From assembly GCF_001571305.1 (NCBI RefSeq), contig NZ_BCTN01000002.1, positions 310,001-374,000 of the forward strand: a DNA stretch of 64,000 nt. Direction: 5' to 3'. Numbering within the stretch: the stretch's first letter is position 1; each line of letters begins with the position of its first letter. The position numbers and the translations under genes were made by a program. The DNA is from Erwinia persicina NBRC 102418 (lineage in GTDB: Bacteria > Pseudomonadota > Gammaproteobacteria > Enterobacterales > Enterobacteriaceae). Positions 30,605 through 39,824 of this stretch are shown piece by piece. The notes under the pieces are model-generated. The model searched no databases, had not been told where the DNA came from, and was given only the letters and a program-made list of their open reading frames with translations.

Positions 30605-31270
30605 TTATAAATCCAGCGCGGTCAGATCAAGATAGTGCGCCAGGTCACGCGTTTCCGCCCGGGGCAGATAGGGTAACTCCCCCAGCAAAGGGGCCGGAAT
30701 TTTATCCCGCAGCACATCAATAATTTCGGCATAGTGCGCCAGGCCGGGGTTAATCCGGTTAGCCACCCAGCCTAAAAGTGGCAGCCCGTCATTGATCACC
30801 GCCTGAGCCGTTAGCAGCGCATGGCTGATGCAGCCAAGCTTAATACCGACCACCAGCACCACCGGCAGCTGTTCCTGTACCGCCCAGTCAGACAGCGGGC
30901 GCAAATCGTTCATCAGGCTTCGCCAGCCGCCCGTGCCCTCCACCACAATATAATCAGCCTGATCGTTCAGGGCATGCAGTCCGTGGCTCATTGTTGCGTG
31001 GCTGATCGGGGTAATACTGGTACTGATTTCGTCATCGAGCAACGTGATGGGATTAATCGCCTCATAGGGCAACTGTACTGATGAAGAGCGCTGAAGCACC
31101 AGAGCATCCTTATTTCGTGGTCCTTCTTCCGTTTGCTGGCTGCTTTTCGCGACCGGCTTGTAGCCTACGGCGTGTTTACTGTTTGTCGCCAGCTTTTGTA
31201 ATAACGCACGCGATACCACCGTTTTTCCTACTTCAGTATCGGTTCCAGTGACAAATAAACGTTTCAACAT
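30605..31270 (-). CDS. bioD2: Dethiobiotin synthetase, second copy type (BioD2/YnfK)
   Basis: 221-residue ATP-dependent carboxylase that closes the ureido ring of dethiobiotin in biotin synthesis. The P-loop GTDTEVGKT is at residues 8-16, the carboxylated lysine region YKPVAKSSQ follows at about 40, and EGTGGW is near 115. The ATG at 31270 has CGGAG upstream; an open frame from 31303 has none. Gene order bioD2-mlc-ynfL-ynfM matches E. coli ynfK-dgsA-ynfL-ynfM, which identifies it as the BioD2 paralogue rather than the bioD of the bio operon. Confidence 0.9.
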   Translation of the reverse strand: MLKRLFVTGTDTEVGKTVVSRALLQKLATNSKHAVGYKPVAKSSQQTEEGPRNKDALVLQRSSSVQLPYEAINPITLLDDEISTSITPISHATMSHGLHALNDQADYIVVEGTGGWRSLMNDLRPLSDWAVQEQLPVVLVVGIKLGCISHALLTAQAVINDGLPLLGWVANRINPGLAHYAEIIDVLRDKIPAPLLGELPYLPRAETRDLAHYLDLTALDL

Positions 31271-31392
31271 GGTATGACTCCGACAGGCACAGCCTGGCCT
31301 CATTGATAATTTTCATACTCGGTAAATGAGCGAAAATTGTAGGGGAGTGCCGCAGGTCGGAGATTGCGTTAGCGCAATGTTTAGTGGATTTA

Positions 31393-32610
31393 TCAGCCTT
31401 GTAGCAATTTGATTAATAATGACCCGTTATAGAGCGCATCTTTCACCAGTGCCGCCCCCGGCATGGTGCCAAGGTTAATAAAGGCGGTGGGCTCCACACT
31501 GACCTGTTTGCTGTAACTGGGTAAGGACTGTTGGCGAATACAGGTCGCAATGGCCGGATAAAGGATAGTTTGCGCGCGGTTAAGCGGCGACCCGATGAGA
31601 ATTTTTTGCGGATGGAACAGGTTAACCATCACCGCCACAATACGGCCTACGCTATTACCTACGCCGGAAATGACATCGCAGGCCAGTTGATCCCCTGCCA
31701 GCGCGGCATCACAGAGCGCATCGATGGTAAGCGGCTGATTATGCAGCGTGGAACTCATGGACGCCTGCATCCGCTGTGTGACCAGTTCCAGCATACTGTC
31801 TGTGCTGGCTACCGTTTCCAGGCATCCGTGATTACCGCAGTAGCAGCGCTTGCCCCACGGATCGACCTGGGTATGGCCGATCTCCACCAGCGTGCTGCTG
31901 CCACCGTGCAACAGACGTCCACCGGTGATCACCCCGGCCCCTACGTTATGGTCAATCACCACCTGGAGAACATCACGGGCATCCTGCGAGGCACCAAACA
32001 GCGATTCGGCCATCGTCCAGGCACAGATATCATGCTGTATGTAGACCGGCAGACCGGTATGGCTGGCCAGCGAGGGCCCGAGAGGCATATCGTCAACATC
32101 ATAATAAGGCATGCGGTGTACGATCCCGGTCTGGCTGTTCATAATGCCAGGCAGCGTGATAGCAATCGCAGTCAGGCGTTCCAGTTTATGCTGATGATGG
32201 ATAAAGAACTGGTCGATCTGCCGGATGATACGGGTCAGCAGCGGAAGGGCATCTTCTGCAGGCAGGGAAAACTGCTGCTCCACCACCATTTTACTGCTGA
32301 GGTCACGCAGGGCGAGTGTGATGTCACCAGCGCCAATACGTACGGAGAGAAAATGCCAGGCCTGTGTGTCGAGCAACAGTCCGACGGCCGGGCGTCCACG
32401 GCTTCCTGGCTCCTGGAACTCCGTCTCCTGAACCAGGTGAGCTTCTAGCATCTCACGCACGATTTTTGTGATACTGGCCGGGGCCAGCTGCGCTTTTTTT
32501 GACAGCTCAATACGCGAGATGGGGCCAAACCGATCAATCAGTCTGTACACCGCTCCGGCATTAGTCTGTTTAATCTGGTCAATATGGCCAGGCTGACTGT
32601 CCGCAATCAC
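31393..32610 (-). CDS. mlc: Glucose-responsive transcriptional repressor Mlc (DgsA)
   Basis: ROK-family repressor of PTS and glucose-related genes (ptsG, ptsHI, manXYZ and mlc itself in E. coli). It is inactivated by binding to unphosphorylated EIIB-Glc at the membrane. The N-terminal winged helix (about 10-75, 'RIELSKKAQLAPASITKIVREM') and the ROK zinc signature GKRCYCGNHGCLE (about 253-265) are intact. 405 residues against 406 in E. coli. The start is GTG at 32610 with GGGAGTAGGG upstream. It is the only sugar regulator near the bgl operon, though it is not of the antiterminator type. Confidence 0.96.
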   Translation of the reverse strand: MIADSQPGHIDQIKQTNAGAVYRLIDRFGPISRIELSKKAQLAPASITKIVREMLEAHLVQETEFQEPGSRGRPAVGLLLDTQAWHFLSVRIGAGDITLALRDLSSKMVVEQQFSLPAEDALPLLTRIIRQIDQFFIHHQHKLERLTAIAITLPGIMNSQTGIVHRMPYYDVDDMPLGPSLASHTGLPVYIQHDICAWTMAESLFGASQDARDVLQVVIDHNVGAGVITGGRLLHGGSSTLVEIGHTQVDPWGKRCYCGNHGCLETVASTDSMLELVTQRMQASMSSTLHNQPLTIDALCDAALAGDQLACDVISGVGNSVGRIVAVMVNLFHPQKILIGSPLNRAQTILYPAIATCIRQQSLPSYSKQVSVEPTAFINLGTMPGAALVKDALYNGSLLIKLLQG

Positions 32611-32834
32611 ACCCTACTCCCGCTTAATACCGTCAAAAAAGGCCTTTGTCACTCTTCTCAACCGGCCGACAGTCGTCAGAGGATGACGATGAGGGCCGCC
32701 CGAGCGGCGCTTATTTTCGCGCTTCAAAATAAAGCATCCGGCTCATGGTGAAACACTTATCAGATGGCGTCAAATATTTGATTCGATATGTGATTTGCCG
32801 CACATAAACCCTGTCTGGCTGCTCATGTTTTCCG
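32611..32834. promoter_or_regulatory. mlc upstream region
   Basis: 224-bp gap between the start of mlc and the end of ynfL. It should carry the mlc promoter and its Mlc operator (mlc is self-repressed in E. coli), but I could not single out a convincing AT-rich Mlc box. No gene seen. Confidence 0.4.
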
Positions 32835-33734
32835 CTATTTTTGTTGTGGGAACGGCAATAAGAGTTTCATCATCGACGCGACCACCGCCGGCATCTCCCG
32901 CTGCCGGGACCACACCAGCCACACTTCAGATTGCGCATCCTGTTCGGTCAGCGGTATCCACACCACGTCACTCAGGCGCACGCGGCGAAATGAAGCGGGA
33001 AGAATTGAGACCCCCAGTCCGGTTGAAACCAGTCCAATAATGGTCATCGCTTCGCCCACTTCCTGAGCGATATCGGGCTGGATCTGGTAACGCCCCAGCA
33101 GGGCCAGAATTTCGCCATACAGCGCCGTCCCCACCTGCGGGTCAAAGAACACAAAGGGCTCCTGCGCCAGCTCGCTCAGTGCGATACCCGGCCTGTCGGC
33201 CAGACGGTGGGCGCGATGAACCAGCGCGTACATCGGCTCGCGCAGCAGCAGCTGATGATCGAGGTTTTCCGGCAACAGCGTGTTGCGCATGACGCCCAGG
33301 TCAAGACGTCCTTCGCTGAGCGGGGCCAGTTGCTGGCGGGTGTTGATCTCCTGCATCTGGATATGTACTGCCGGGAAGCGCTGGCGAAAGGTGAATAACG
33401 CATCGGAGACCACGGTGATAAACGGGGCCGAGGAGGTGAAGCCAATACGCAGCTCCCCTTCATCTCCGCGATGCAGCCGGGAGGCTTTATCCGCAGCCTG
33501 TTCGACCTGCTGCAGGATATGACGGGCATCCTGCAGAAACTGCTGTCCGGCGGCCGTCAGTTGCACGCTGCGGTTGGTTCGGGCCAGCAGGCGAGCGCCG
33601 GTTTCCTTTTCCAGATTCTGAATTTGCTGACTGAGTGGGGGCTGAGAAATATTCAGCCGCTGGGCAGCCCGGCCGAAATGCAGTTCTTCCGCCACGGCGA
33701 CAAAATAGCGCAGATGGCGCAGCTCTATATTCAT
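32835..33734 (-). CDS. ynfL: LysR-type regulator YnfL
   Basis: 299-residue LysR regulator. The winged helix-turn-helix (1-65) begins MNIELRHLRYFVAVAEELHFGRAA, and the substrate-binding domain follows at about 90-295. Very similar to E. coli YnfL and, as there, divergent from the exporter ynfM, which it probably controls. The 102-bp divergent gap is AT-rich and has T-N11-A candidates but no single clear box. Effector unknown. Confidence 0.9.
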   Translation of the reverse strand: MNIELRHLRYFVAVAEELHFGRAAQRLNISQPPLSQQIQNLEKETGARLLARTNRSVQLTAAGQQFLQDARHILQQVEQAADKASRLHRGDEGELRIGFTSSAPFITVVSDALFTFRQRFPAVHIQMQEINTRQQLAPLSEGRLDLGVMRNTLLPENLDHQLLLREPMYALVHRAHRLADRPGIALSELAQEPFVFFDPQVGTALYGEILALLGRYQIQPDIAQEVGEAMTIIGLVSTGLGVSILPASFRRVRLSDVVWIPLTEQDAQSEVWLVWSRQREMPAVVASMMKLLLPFPQQK

Positions 33735-33836
33735 AGGTTTAACATATCATTCGAGATTATTAATATATTAGACATCATAATCTCAGTTTCTTACCCTTTA
33801 CAACGTCATCCCCCATGAACTTGCTAAGGAACCGTT

Positions 33837-35105
33837 GTGAACCGCTCATTGCCTGCCGTCAGACCGCCCGCTTCCGCTGACCGGGCCACTCCCGCCCTCC
33901 CCGGCCAGCCAGCCGCCGATAAGAATCTCATGATCAAACGCGGAACCCCTCAGTTTATGCGCGTCACGCTGGCGCTGTTCTCCGCCGGTCTGGCGACCTT
34001 CGCCCTGCTCTACTGCGTACAGCCAATCCTTCCCGTGCTGTCGCAGGAGTTTGGCGTCTCACCGGCAGCCAGCAGCATTTCCCTGTCGGTTTCAACGGGA
34101 ATGCTGGCACTGGGTCTGCTGATCACCGGCCCGTTATCCGATGCGGTCGGACGTAAGTCGGTTATGGTCACCGCACTGATGCTGGCGGCGATTTTCACCC
34201 TGCTTTCTGCCACCATGACCAGCTGGCACGGCATTCTGCTGATACGTGCGCTGATTGGACTCTCCTTAAGCGGCGTGGCCGCTGTGGGCATGACCTACCT
34301 GAGCGAAGAGATCCACCCGAGCGTGGTGGCGTTCTCCATGGGCCTGTACATCAGCGGGAACTCGATTGGCGGCATGAGCGGTCGATTACTCAGCGGGGTG
34401 ATTACCGACTTTACCAGCTGGCGCATTGCGGTGATGGCGATCGGCTGCTGCGCGCTGGCCTCCGCGCTGATGTTCTGGAAAATTCTGCCGCCCTCCCGCC
34501 ATTTTCGCGCGGCATCGCTCAGGCCCCGCAGCCTGCTGATCAACTTTCGCCTGCACTGGCGTGACAGCGGATTACCGCTGCTGTTTGCCGAAGGTTTTCT
34601 GCTGATGGGGGCGTTTGTCACCCTGTTTAACTATATTGGCTACCGGCTGCTTTCCCCGCCCTATTCATTAAACCAGGCAGTCGTCGGGTGGCTGTCAGTC
34701 GTTTATCTCACCGGGTCATGGAGCTCACCGAAGGCGGGGGCGATGACGGCAAAATATGGCCGCGCACCGGTTCTGCTGTTTTCAACCGCGCTGATGCTGA
34801 CCGGATTACTGGTGACGCTGGCGACGAGCCTCTGGCTGATCCTGCCGGGCATGATGCTGTTTACCGCCGGTTTTTTCGCGGCGCATGCCGTCGCCAGCGG
34901 CTGGATAGGTGTTCGGGCGCGCCGGGCCAAAGGCCAGGCGTCCTCACTCTATCTGTTTAGCTATTATCTGGGTTCCAGCGTGGCGGGAACGCTTGGTGGC
35001 GTGTTCTGGCATAACTTCGGCTGGCACGGCATTACCGCTTTTATCTCCATAATGCTGATCCTGGCGCTGCTGGCAGGCACCCGCCTGCACAGTAAAAAAC
35101 TCTGA
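33837..35105 (+). CDS. ynfM: Major facilitator superfamily exporter YnfM
   Basis: 422-residue MFS protein with 12 predicted helices and the loop 2-3 signature GPLSDAVGRKSVM. It follows E. coli YnfM closely from KRGTPQFMRVTLALFSAGLA onward; the first 30 residues are divergent. GTG at 33837 has AAGGA upstream. E. coli YnfM is little studied, with a possible role in sugar or drug efflux. Divergent from ynfL. It ends 6 bases before the convergent LysR gene. Confidence 0.9.
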   Translation: MNRSLPAVRPPASADRATPALPGQPAADKNLMIKRGTPQFMRVTLALFSAGLATFALLYCVQPILPVLSQEFGVSPAASSISLSVSTGMLALGLLITGPLSDAVGRKSVMVTALMLAAIFTLLSATMTSWHGILLIRALIGLSLSGVAAVGMTYLSEEIHPSVVAFSMGLYISGNSIGGMSGRLLSGVITDFTSWRIAVMAIGCCALASALMFWKILPPSRHFRAASLRPRSLLINFRLHWRDSGLPLLFAEGFLLMGAFVTLFNYIGYRLLSPPYSLNQAVVGWLSVVYLTGSWSSPKAGAMTAKYGRAPVLLFSTALMLTGLLVTLATSLWLILPGMMLFTAGFFAAHAVASGWIGVRARRAKGQASSLYLFSYYLGSSVAGTLGGVFWHNFGWHGITAFISIMLILALLAGTRLHSKKL

Positions 35106-35111
35106 TCCCAT

Positions 35112-35978
35112 TCACCGTACCGGGTCGGGAGGACAGGCTCTCCCGACAATCTCCGCCAAAAAGTCCATCACCCTGATCGCCGCCGCTGAACGCCTGACTT
35201 CCGGGTAAGCGGCCAGCCAGATATCCCTGGCGGGGCCGGGTGAGACGACCGGCAGAGAAACTAGCGCAGCATCGGCCTCGCCCATGAAACAGGGCAGCAC
35301 CACGGCCCCCAGGCCCGTCCGGGCAGCCTGCTGCTGTGCCATCAGATCGCTGGCACGAAATACCACGGTGCGGCCTGCCAGCAGGGTGTTCAGCCATTGT
35401 TGCTGGGTCACGTAGTCGAGCCGATCCTCATAGGCGATAAACGTCCAGTGCTCCGGTGAAATGGCACTGAACGCGGGGGCCGCATACAATCCAAAGCGCA
35501 TCGTGCCAATACGCCTGATGAGCAGGTCAGGATCTTCGGGCCGCGTCAGACGAACGGCAATGTCGGCTTCGCCCTTATCCAGCTGTGCATGATGGGACAC
35601 ACCGGACAGAGACAATGTTATCCCCGGGTGCTGCTCCGTAAAACGCGCCATTTCAGGGGCAATCAGCCGGGCGGCGACGGCGGGTGACGCACTGACCCTG
35701 ACCACTGTCTTTGTCGTCGCAGCCAGAGATAGGGCCTGAAGCTTCACCCGGTCGGCCATCCTGTTCATGTCCCCGGCAACGGCGGCGATCATCTGACCGT
35801 GTGCGGTCAGGGTGGTACGCCGCGGCAGCCTTTCCGTCAGCCGCAGTCCGAGGTCTTTTTCCAGCGAGGCGATACGGCGGCTCACCGTGGCATGGTCAAC
35901 GTTCAGCACTTTTGCCGCTGCCGACATTGATCCATGACGAACCAGGGCCAGAAAATACGCCAGATCCTGCCAGTCCAT
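35112..35978 (-). CDS. LysR-family transcriptional regulator
   Basis: 288-residue LysR regulator; N-terminal helix-turn-helix MDWQDLAYFLALVRHGSMSA and a substrate-binding domain from about residue 90. It is of the CrgA/single-gene-repressor type often found next to an oxidoreductase. ATG at 35978 lies 7 bases after AGGAG; the start six codons upstream has no such site. It is divergent from the quinone oxidoreductase (106-bp gap) and probably regulates it. Effector unknown. Confidence 0.85.
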   Translation of the reverse strand: MDWQDLAYFLALVRHGSMSAAAKVLNVDHATVSRRIASLEKDLGLRLTERLPRRTTLTAHGQMIAAVAGDMNRMADRVKLQALSLAATTKTVVRVSASPAVAARLIAPEMARFTEQHPGITLSLSGVSHHAQLDKGEADIAVRLTRPEDPDLLIRRIGTMRFGLYAAPAFSAISPEHWTFIAYEDRLDYVTQQQWLNTLLAGRTVVFRASDLMAQQQAARTGLGAVVLPCFMGEADAALVSLPVVSPGPARDIWLAAYPEVRRSAAAIRVMDFLAEIVGRACPPDPVR

Positions 35979-36084
35979 CTCCGACTCCTGGTGCAAAAAT
36001 TCACGTATATGGAAGTTTTATACGCGTATTTTCGCATGATAAACAGTTTTACACTGCTCTTTCGCAAATTGTGAGGAAGAGAAT

Positions 36085-37059
36085 ATGCCCATCGCTATCA
36101 GTATCAGTCAGCCCGGAGGCCCGGGGGTATTAACGCCAATCGAGGTGTTTCCGGCAGACCCGGGGCCGGATGAGGTGCAGATCCGCCACGCCGTCATTGG
36201 CGTCAACTTTGTTGATATTTATTACCGCTCCGGCCTTTATCCCCTGCCGTCCTCTCCTGCGATACCCGGTTTTGAGGGCGCTGGCGTGGTCGTTGCCAGC
36301 GGGCGTAACGTTAAGGGGTTTTCTCCCGGCGATCGCGTTGCCTATACCGGTAATCCCATGGGCGCATATTGCGAATGCAGAAATATTCCTGCCGGGCGGC
36401 TGATTAAGATCCCGGCGGGAGTGGATATGCGTACCGCAGGCAGCTCAATGTTGCGTGGCCTGACGGCACATATGCTGCTGCATAAAGTCTGGCACGTACA
36501 ACCGGGCGAGTGGCTTCTGGTTCATGCCGCTGCCGGGGGGCTGGGTCAGTTGGTCACACGCTGGGCAACCCTGAAAGGCGCACGGGTCATCGGTACCACC
36601 AGCTCGCCAGCCAGAGCCGCGCACGTGTTGGCCGCCGGGGCGGTCAGTGTGCTGCTGCATACGGATCCCAACTGGGTCAGTCAGCTACGTGAAATCACCG
36701 GGGAGCCCGGTGTACATTTTGCCGTGGACGGTATCGGCGGTAATATGCTTTCCGCAACGCTCGGCGTGGTGCGCCCCTTTGGTATGGTGGCCAGTATGGG
36801 CCAGCCGGCGGGCCCGATCCCCCCGGTAGCGGTGGAAGAATTAGGTTTCAGCCGATCCATCGCCCTGATGCGCCCCAGTTCGATAGCCTACGCTGACGAT
36901 GCGGATCTGTACCGGCAGGGAGCCGACGATCTGATGACCGCCCTGCAAAACGGGCTGGTCAATCCTGTCGGTGCCGAGTACGCCCTGACGGAGGCGGAAC
37001 AGGCCCATGCCAGCCTCGAAGCAGGCCATACGACAGGCAGCGTTATCCTGACGGTCTGA
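36085..37059 (+). CDS. NADPH:quinone oxidoreductase-like medium-chain reductase
   Basis: 324-residue zinc-independent medium-chain reductase of the QOR family. It has the GroES-like fold with GVNFVDIYYRSGLYP, then the quinone-reductase signature around VHAAAGGLGQLVTRWA, whose A-x-x-G-x-x-G binds NADPH, and the C-terminal 'H..LE.G.T.GSV.L'. It lacks catalytic-zinc cysteine and histidine ligands. It reduces quinones or enones by one or two electrons; the substrate is not defined by sequence. ATG at 36085 with GAGGAAGAG upstream. Close to QorA in length (327) but only moderately similar. Confidence 0.85.
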   Translation: MPIAISISQPGGPGVLTPIEVFPADPGPDEVQIRHAVIGVNFVDIYYRSGLYPLPSSPAIPGFEGAGVVVASGRNVKGFSPGDRVAYTGNPMGAYCECRNIPAGRLIKIPAGVDMRTAGSSMLRGLTAHMLLHKVWHVQPGEWLLVHAAAGGLGQLVTRWATLKGARVIGTTSSPARAAHVLAAGAVSVLLHTDPNWVSQLREITGEPGVHFAVDGIGGNMLSATLGVVRPFGMVASMGQPAGPIPPVAVEELGFSRSIALMRPSSIAYADDADLYRQGADDLMTALQNGLVNPVGAEYALTEAEQAHASLEAGHTTGSVILTV

Positions 37060-37077
37060 CAGGCGCATCATTTTACC

Positions 37078-37108
37078 GGGTAGTGCCCGCCGGCAGTACT
37101 ACCCTTTT
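37078..37108 (+). terminator. Intrinsic terminator after the quinone oxidoreductase gene
   Basis: GGGTAGT/ACTACCC stem (extended by GCC/GGC with a small bulge) followed by TTTT, 18 bases after the stop. Confidence 0.75.
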
Positions 37109-37207
37109 CACTTCTCCGGGCTTCCCCTGGTGGTAATGAAGGTTCTTTTGCTGCTGACGCAAAAAACGCGGTTGCTGATGTTCATCTCCGGTTTCTCCTG
37201 CTATAGT

Positions 37208-37230
37208 CATTAGTATGTTGTAACTAATGG
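37208..37230 (+). promoter_or_regulatory. Replication terminator (Ter) site in the tus promoter
   Basis: AGTATGTTGTAACTAA (37212-37227) is identical to the core of E. coli TerB, which also lies just before tus in the same orientation. A -10-like TATAGT is directly upstream (37202-37207) and the tus start codon is 8 bases downstream, so Tus binding would repress its own gene. By the E. coli polarity rule, replication forks moving toward higher coordinates should be stopped here. Confidence 0.96.
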
Positions 37231-37237
37231 GGGTCTC

Positions 37238-38167
37238 ATGACTCGTTACGATGCCGTTGATCAACTTCATCACTGTGTTGGTCAGCTGGAACAGGAGTTG
37301 GCGGTATTGCAGCAGCAGATCCTCGCCCTGCGGTTACTGGCCGCCCGGGTGTTTGAACTGCCAGGAGTGGAGAAAGGAAAAGAGCACGATCCGCTGACCC
37401 AGGTGGCCGTGACACAGCTGACCGGCGCGAAGGCGCTTGAACGGACCCTGACGCATTACGGCCGTCTTTTTATGCAACACCAGTCGGAGAAACTGAGTAC
37501 CAAAGCCGCTGTGCGCCTGCCTGGTGCCGTCTGTCTTGAGGCCGATGCCGATCAGGCTGACCTGCTGCACCAGCAGGTGGCGACGATCAATCAGCTAAAA
37601 CAGCGGCTGGAGCACATTATCACCGTGGAATCTGGCCTGCCCGCCGAAGAGCGTTTTGAGTTTGTCCACCGCCATCTGCGCGGGCTGATCACGCTGAATG
37701 CCTACCGCTCGCTGACCCTGCTGGATGCACCGGACTCCGTGCGCTTTGGCTGGGCCAATAAGCATATTATCAAGAATGTCAGTCGCGACGAGATGCTGGC
37801 AACGCTGCAAAAAAGTCTTAAGGCCGGACGCGCTGTTGCCCCCTGGACGCGCGAGCAGTGGGCAGAACGCATCGCTGAAGAAATAGACGCGGTGAAATCG
37901 CTGCCCGCCGGGGCGGCGCTAAAGATCAAACGGCCAGTGAAGGTTCAGCCGATTGCGCGCGTGTGGAACAGCCGGGATCGAAAGCAGACACAGCTGGCCT
38001 GCCCTTCTCCCCTGCTGGTGCTGTGCCCGGACGCCAATAGCGTACCGAAGCTGGGGGAACTGTTAAATTATGATGCCGCCAGGGTGACGCATCGCTATAA
38101 ACCTGATGCCCAGCCGTTATTTTTGCTGATCCCGCGCTTGCATCTGTATACCGATCGGCTGGTGTAA
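37238..38167 (+). CDS. tus: DNA replication terminus site-binding protein Tus
   Basis: 309-residue monomeric protein (same length as E. coli Tus) that binds Ter DNA and blocks the replisome in one direction. The interdomain DNA-binding strands are well kept: KAAVRLPGAVCL, GLITLNAYRSLTLL, FGWANKHIIKN and LKIKRPVKVQPIARVW, as is the C-terminal YKPDAQPLFLLIPRLHLY. ATG at 37238 (MTRYDAVDQLH). Followed by a hairpin shared with convergent fumC. Confidence 0.97.
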   Translation: MTRYDAVDQLHHCVGQLEQELAVLQQQILALRLLAARVFELPGVEKGKEHDPLTQVAVTQLTGAKALERTLTHYGRLFMQHQSEKLSTKAAVRLPGAVCLEADADQADLLHQQVATINQLKQRLEHIITVESGLPAEERFEFVHRHLRGLITLNAYRSLTLLDAPDSVRFGWANKHIIKNVSRDEMLATLQKSLKAGRAVAPWTREQWAERIAEEIDAVKSLPAGAALKIKRPVKVQPIARVWNSRDRKQTQLACPSPLLVLCPDANSVPKLGELLNYDAARVTHRYKPDAQPLFLLIPRLHLYTDRLV

Positions 38168-38171
38168 CATG

Positions 38172-38208
38172 AAAAAAAGCGGGACGACCGATAAGCCTGT
38201 CGTCCCGC
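38172..38208 (-). terminator. Intrinsic terminator for fumC (shared with tus)
   Basis: On the minus strand, GCGGGACGAC/GTCGTCCCGC forms a perfect 10-bp stem followed by seven T (38172-38178). It is oriented for fumC; on the plus strand it can still slow tus transcripts. Confidence 0.88.
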
Positions 38209-38231
38209 CGGCGCAGAGTGGGTATCCGGTG

Positions 38232-39629
38232 TTACACCTTCATACTGCCGACCATGGCTTCCGGGCGCACCCAGGCATCAAACTCCTCTTCCGTCAGATA
38301 GCCAAGCTTCAGCGCCGATGCTTTCAGCGTCAGCCCCTCTTTATGCGCTTTCTTGGCAATTTCTGCCGCTTTATCGTAGCCGATATGGGTGTTCAGCGCC
38401 GTCACCAGCATCAGTGACTCATTCAGCAACTGACTGATGCGGTCACGATTTGGCTCAATGCCGATAGCGCAATGGTGGTTAAAGCTGTCCATACCGTCAG
38501 CCAGCAGACGCACCGACTGCAGGAAGTTATGGATCACCATCGGGCGGTAGACGTTCAGCTCGAAGTTACCGGATGCGCCACCGATATTCACTGCCACGTC
38601 GTTACCCATCACCTGACAGCAGAGCATGGTCATGGCTTCACACTGGGTCGGGTTGACTTTACCCGGCATGATAGAACTGCCCGGCTCGTTTTCCGGAATG
38701 GCAATCTCGCCGATGCCGCAGCGTGGGCCGGACGACAGCCAGCGCACGTCGTTGGCGATTTTCATCATCGAGGCTGCCAGGCCTTTCAGCGCACCGTGGG
38801 CGTGCACCAGCGCGTCGCAGGTCGCCAGGGCTTCAAATTTGTTCGGCGCGGTGACAAAGGGTTGTTTTGTCAGCTCAGCCAGCTCTTTTGCCACGCGGAC
38901 GGCATATTCCGGGTGCGTATTCAGTCCGGTACCCACGGCGGTGCCGCCCAGCGCCAGTTCAGCGACGTGGGGAATGCTCTGCTCAATGTGCTTCAGATTG
39001 TGGTTCAGCATGGCCACCCAGCCGGAGATCTCCTGACCCAGAGTCAGCGGTGTGGCATCCTGCAGATGGGTACGGCCAATTTTCACGATGTCTTTATAGG
39101 CTTCCGCTTTTTCATTCAGCGTTTTATGCAGTTTTTTCAGTTCGGGGATCAGGTGTTCCTGTACCGCAACCACTGCCGCCACATGCATGGCGGTCGGGAA
39201 GACGTCATTCGAACTCTGGCTTTTATTGACGTCATCGTTCGGATGCACCAAGCGCGACATGCCGCGTTCACCACCGAGGATCTCGCTGGCACGGTTAGCC
39301 AGCACCTCGTTCATATTCATATTGGTTTGCGTACCGGAACCGGTCTGCCAGATGGCCAGCGGAAACTCCCCCTGATGCCTGTCGGCCAGCACTTCATCGG
39401 CGGCCTTGATAATGGCCCCGCTGCGATCGTCCGGTAACAATCCGAGGTCATTATTCACTTTGGCCGCCGCACGCTTGGTCAGCGCCAGAGCATACACCAG
39501 CTCAACCGGCATTTTTTCTGTGGAGATTCGGAAGTGTTCCAGCGAACGCTGCGTTTGCGCTCCCCAGAGTTTGTCGGCAGGGACATCAATCGGTCCCATT
39601 GAATCTTTTTCAACGCGGTTGGCAGCCAT
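38232..39629 (-). CDS. fumC: Class II fumarase FumC
   Basis: 465-residue oxygen- and iron-independent fumarate hydratase of the citric acid cycle. It has the superfamily signature [11 protein letters not shown], the substrate-binding SGSGTQ-equivalent [19 protein letters not shown] and the B-site region [17 protein letters not shown] at 39629 has AGGAG upstream and aligns with E. coli FumC (467); the frame extends further without a ribosome site. The E. coli neighbour fumA (iron-sulfur fumarase) is absent, and manA follows divergently. Confidence 0.97.
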   Translation of the reverse strand: MAANRVEKDSMGPIDVPADKLWGAQTQRSLEHFRISTEKMPVELVYALALTKRAAAKVNNDLGLLPDDRSGAIIKAADEVLADRHQGEFPLAIWQTGSGTQTNMNMNEVLANRASEILGGERGMSRLVHPNDDVNKSQSSNDVFPTAMHVAAVVAVQEHLIPELKKLHKTLNEKAEAYKDIVKIGRTHLQDATPLTLGQEISGWVAMLNHNLKHIEQSIPHVAELALGGTAVGTGLNTHPEYAVRVAKELAELTKQPFVTAPNKFEALATCDALVHAHGALKGLAASMMKIANDVRWLSSGPRCGIGEIAIPENEPGSSIMPGKVNPTQCEAMTMLCCQVMGNDVAVNIGGASGNFELNVYRPMVIHNFLQSVRLLADGMDSFNHHCAIGIEPNRDRISQLLNESLMLVTALNTHIGYDKAAEIAKKAHKEGLTLKASALKLGYLTEEEFDAWVRPEAMVGSMKV

Positions 39630-39824
39630 TCCTGTCTCCTTTAGTACAACGTATAATATGGGGCGCGCCTTGCCCGTCACAGCGGTCAGAAGCGCGGCAA
39701 TAGTCTGACACAGAGAGGGATACGATTATGCGACTCATTCGCGTTTATTGCATCCCGATTGTCCTTCCAGTGTAGTTTTCTGCTTTAATACTGCCAGTAA
39801 CCGCTGAATGGCAAGGGAGAAAGA

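Noticed and set aside
31531-32448. Long open frame (305 codons) on the plus strand
   Set aside because: It is antisense to mlc with no ribosome site or recognisable protein; GC-rich coding DNA often leaves such shadows.
38472-39437. 321-codon open frame on the plus strand
   Set aside because: Antisense of fumC, which is certain.
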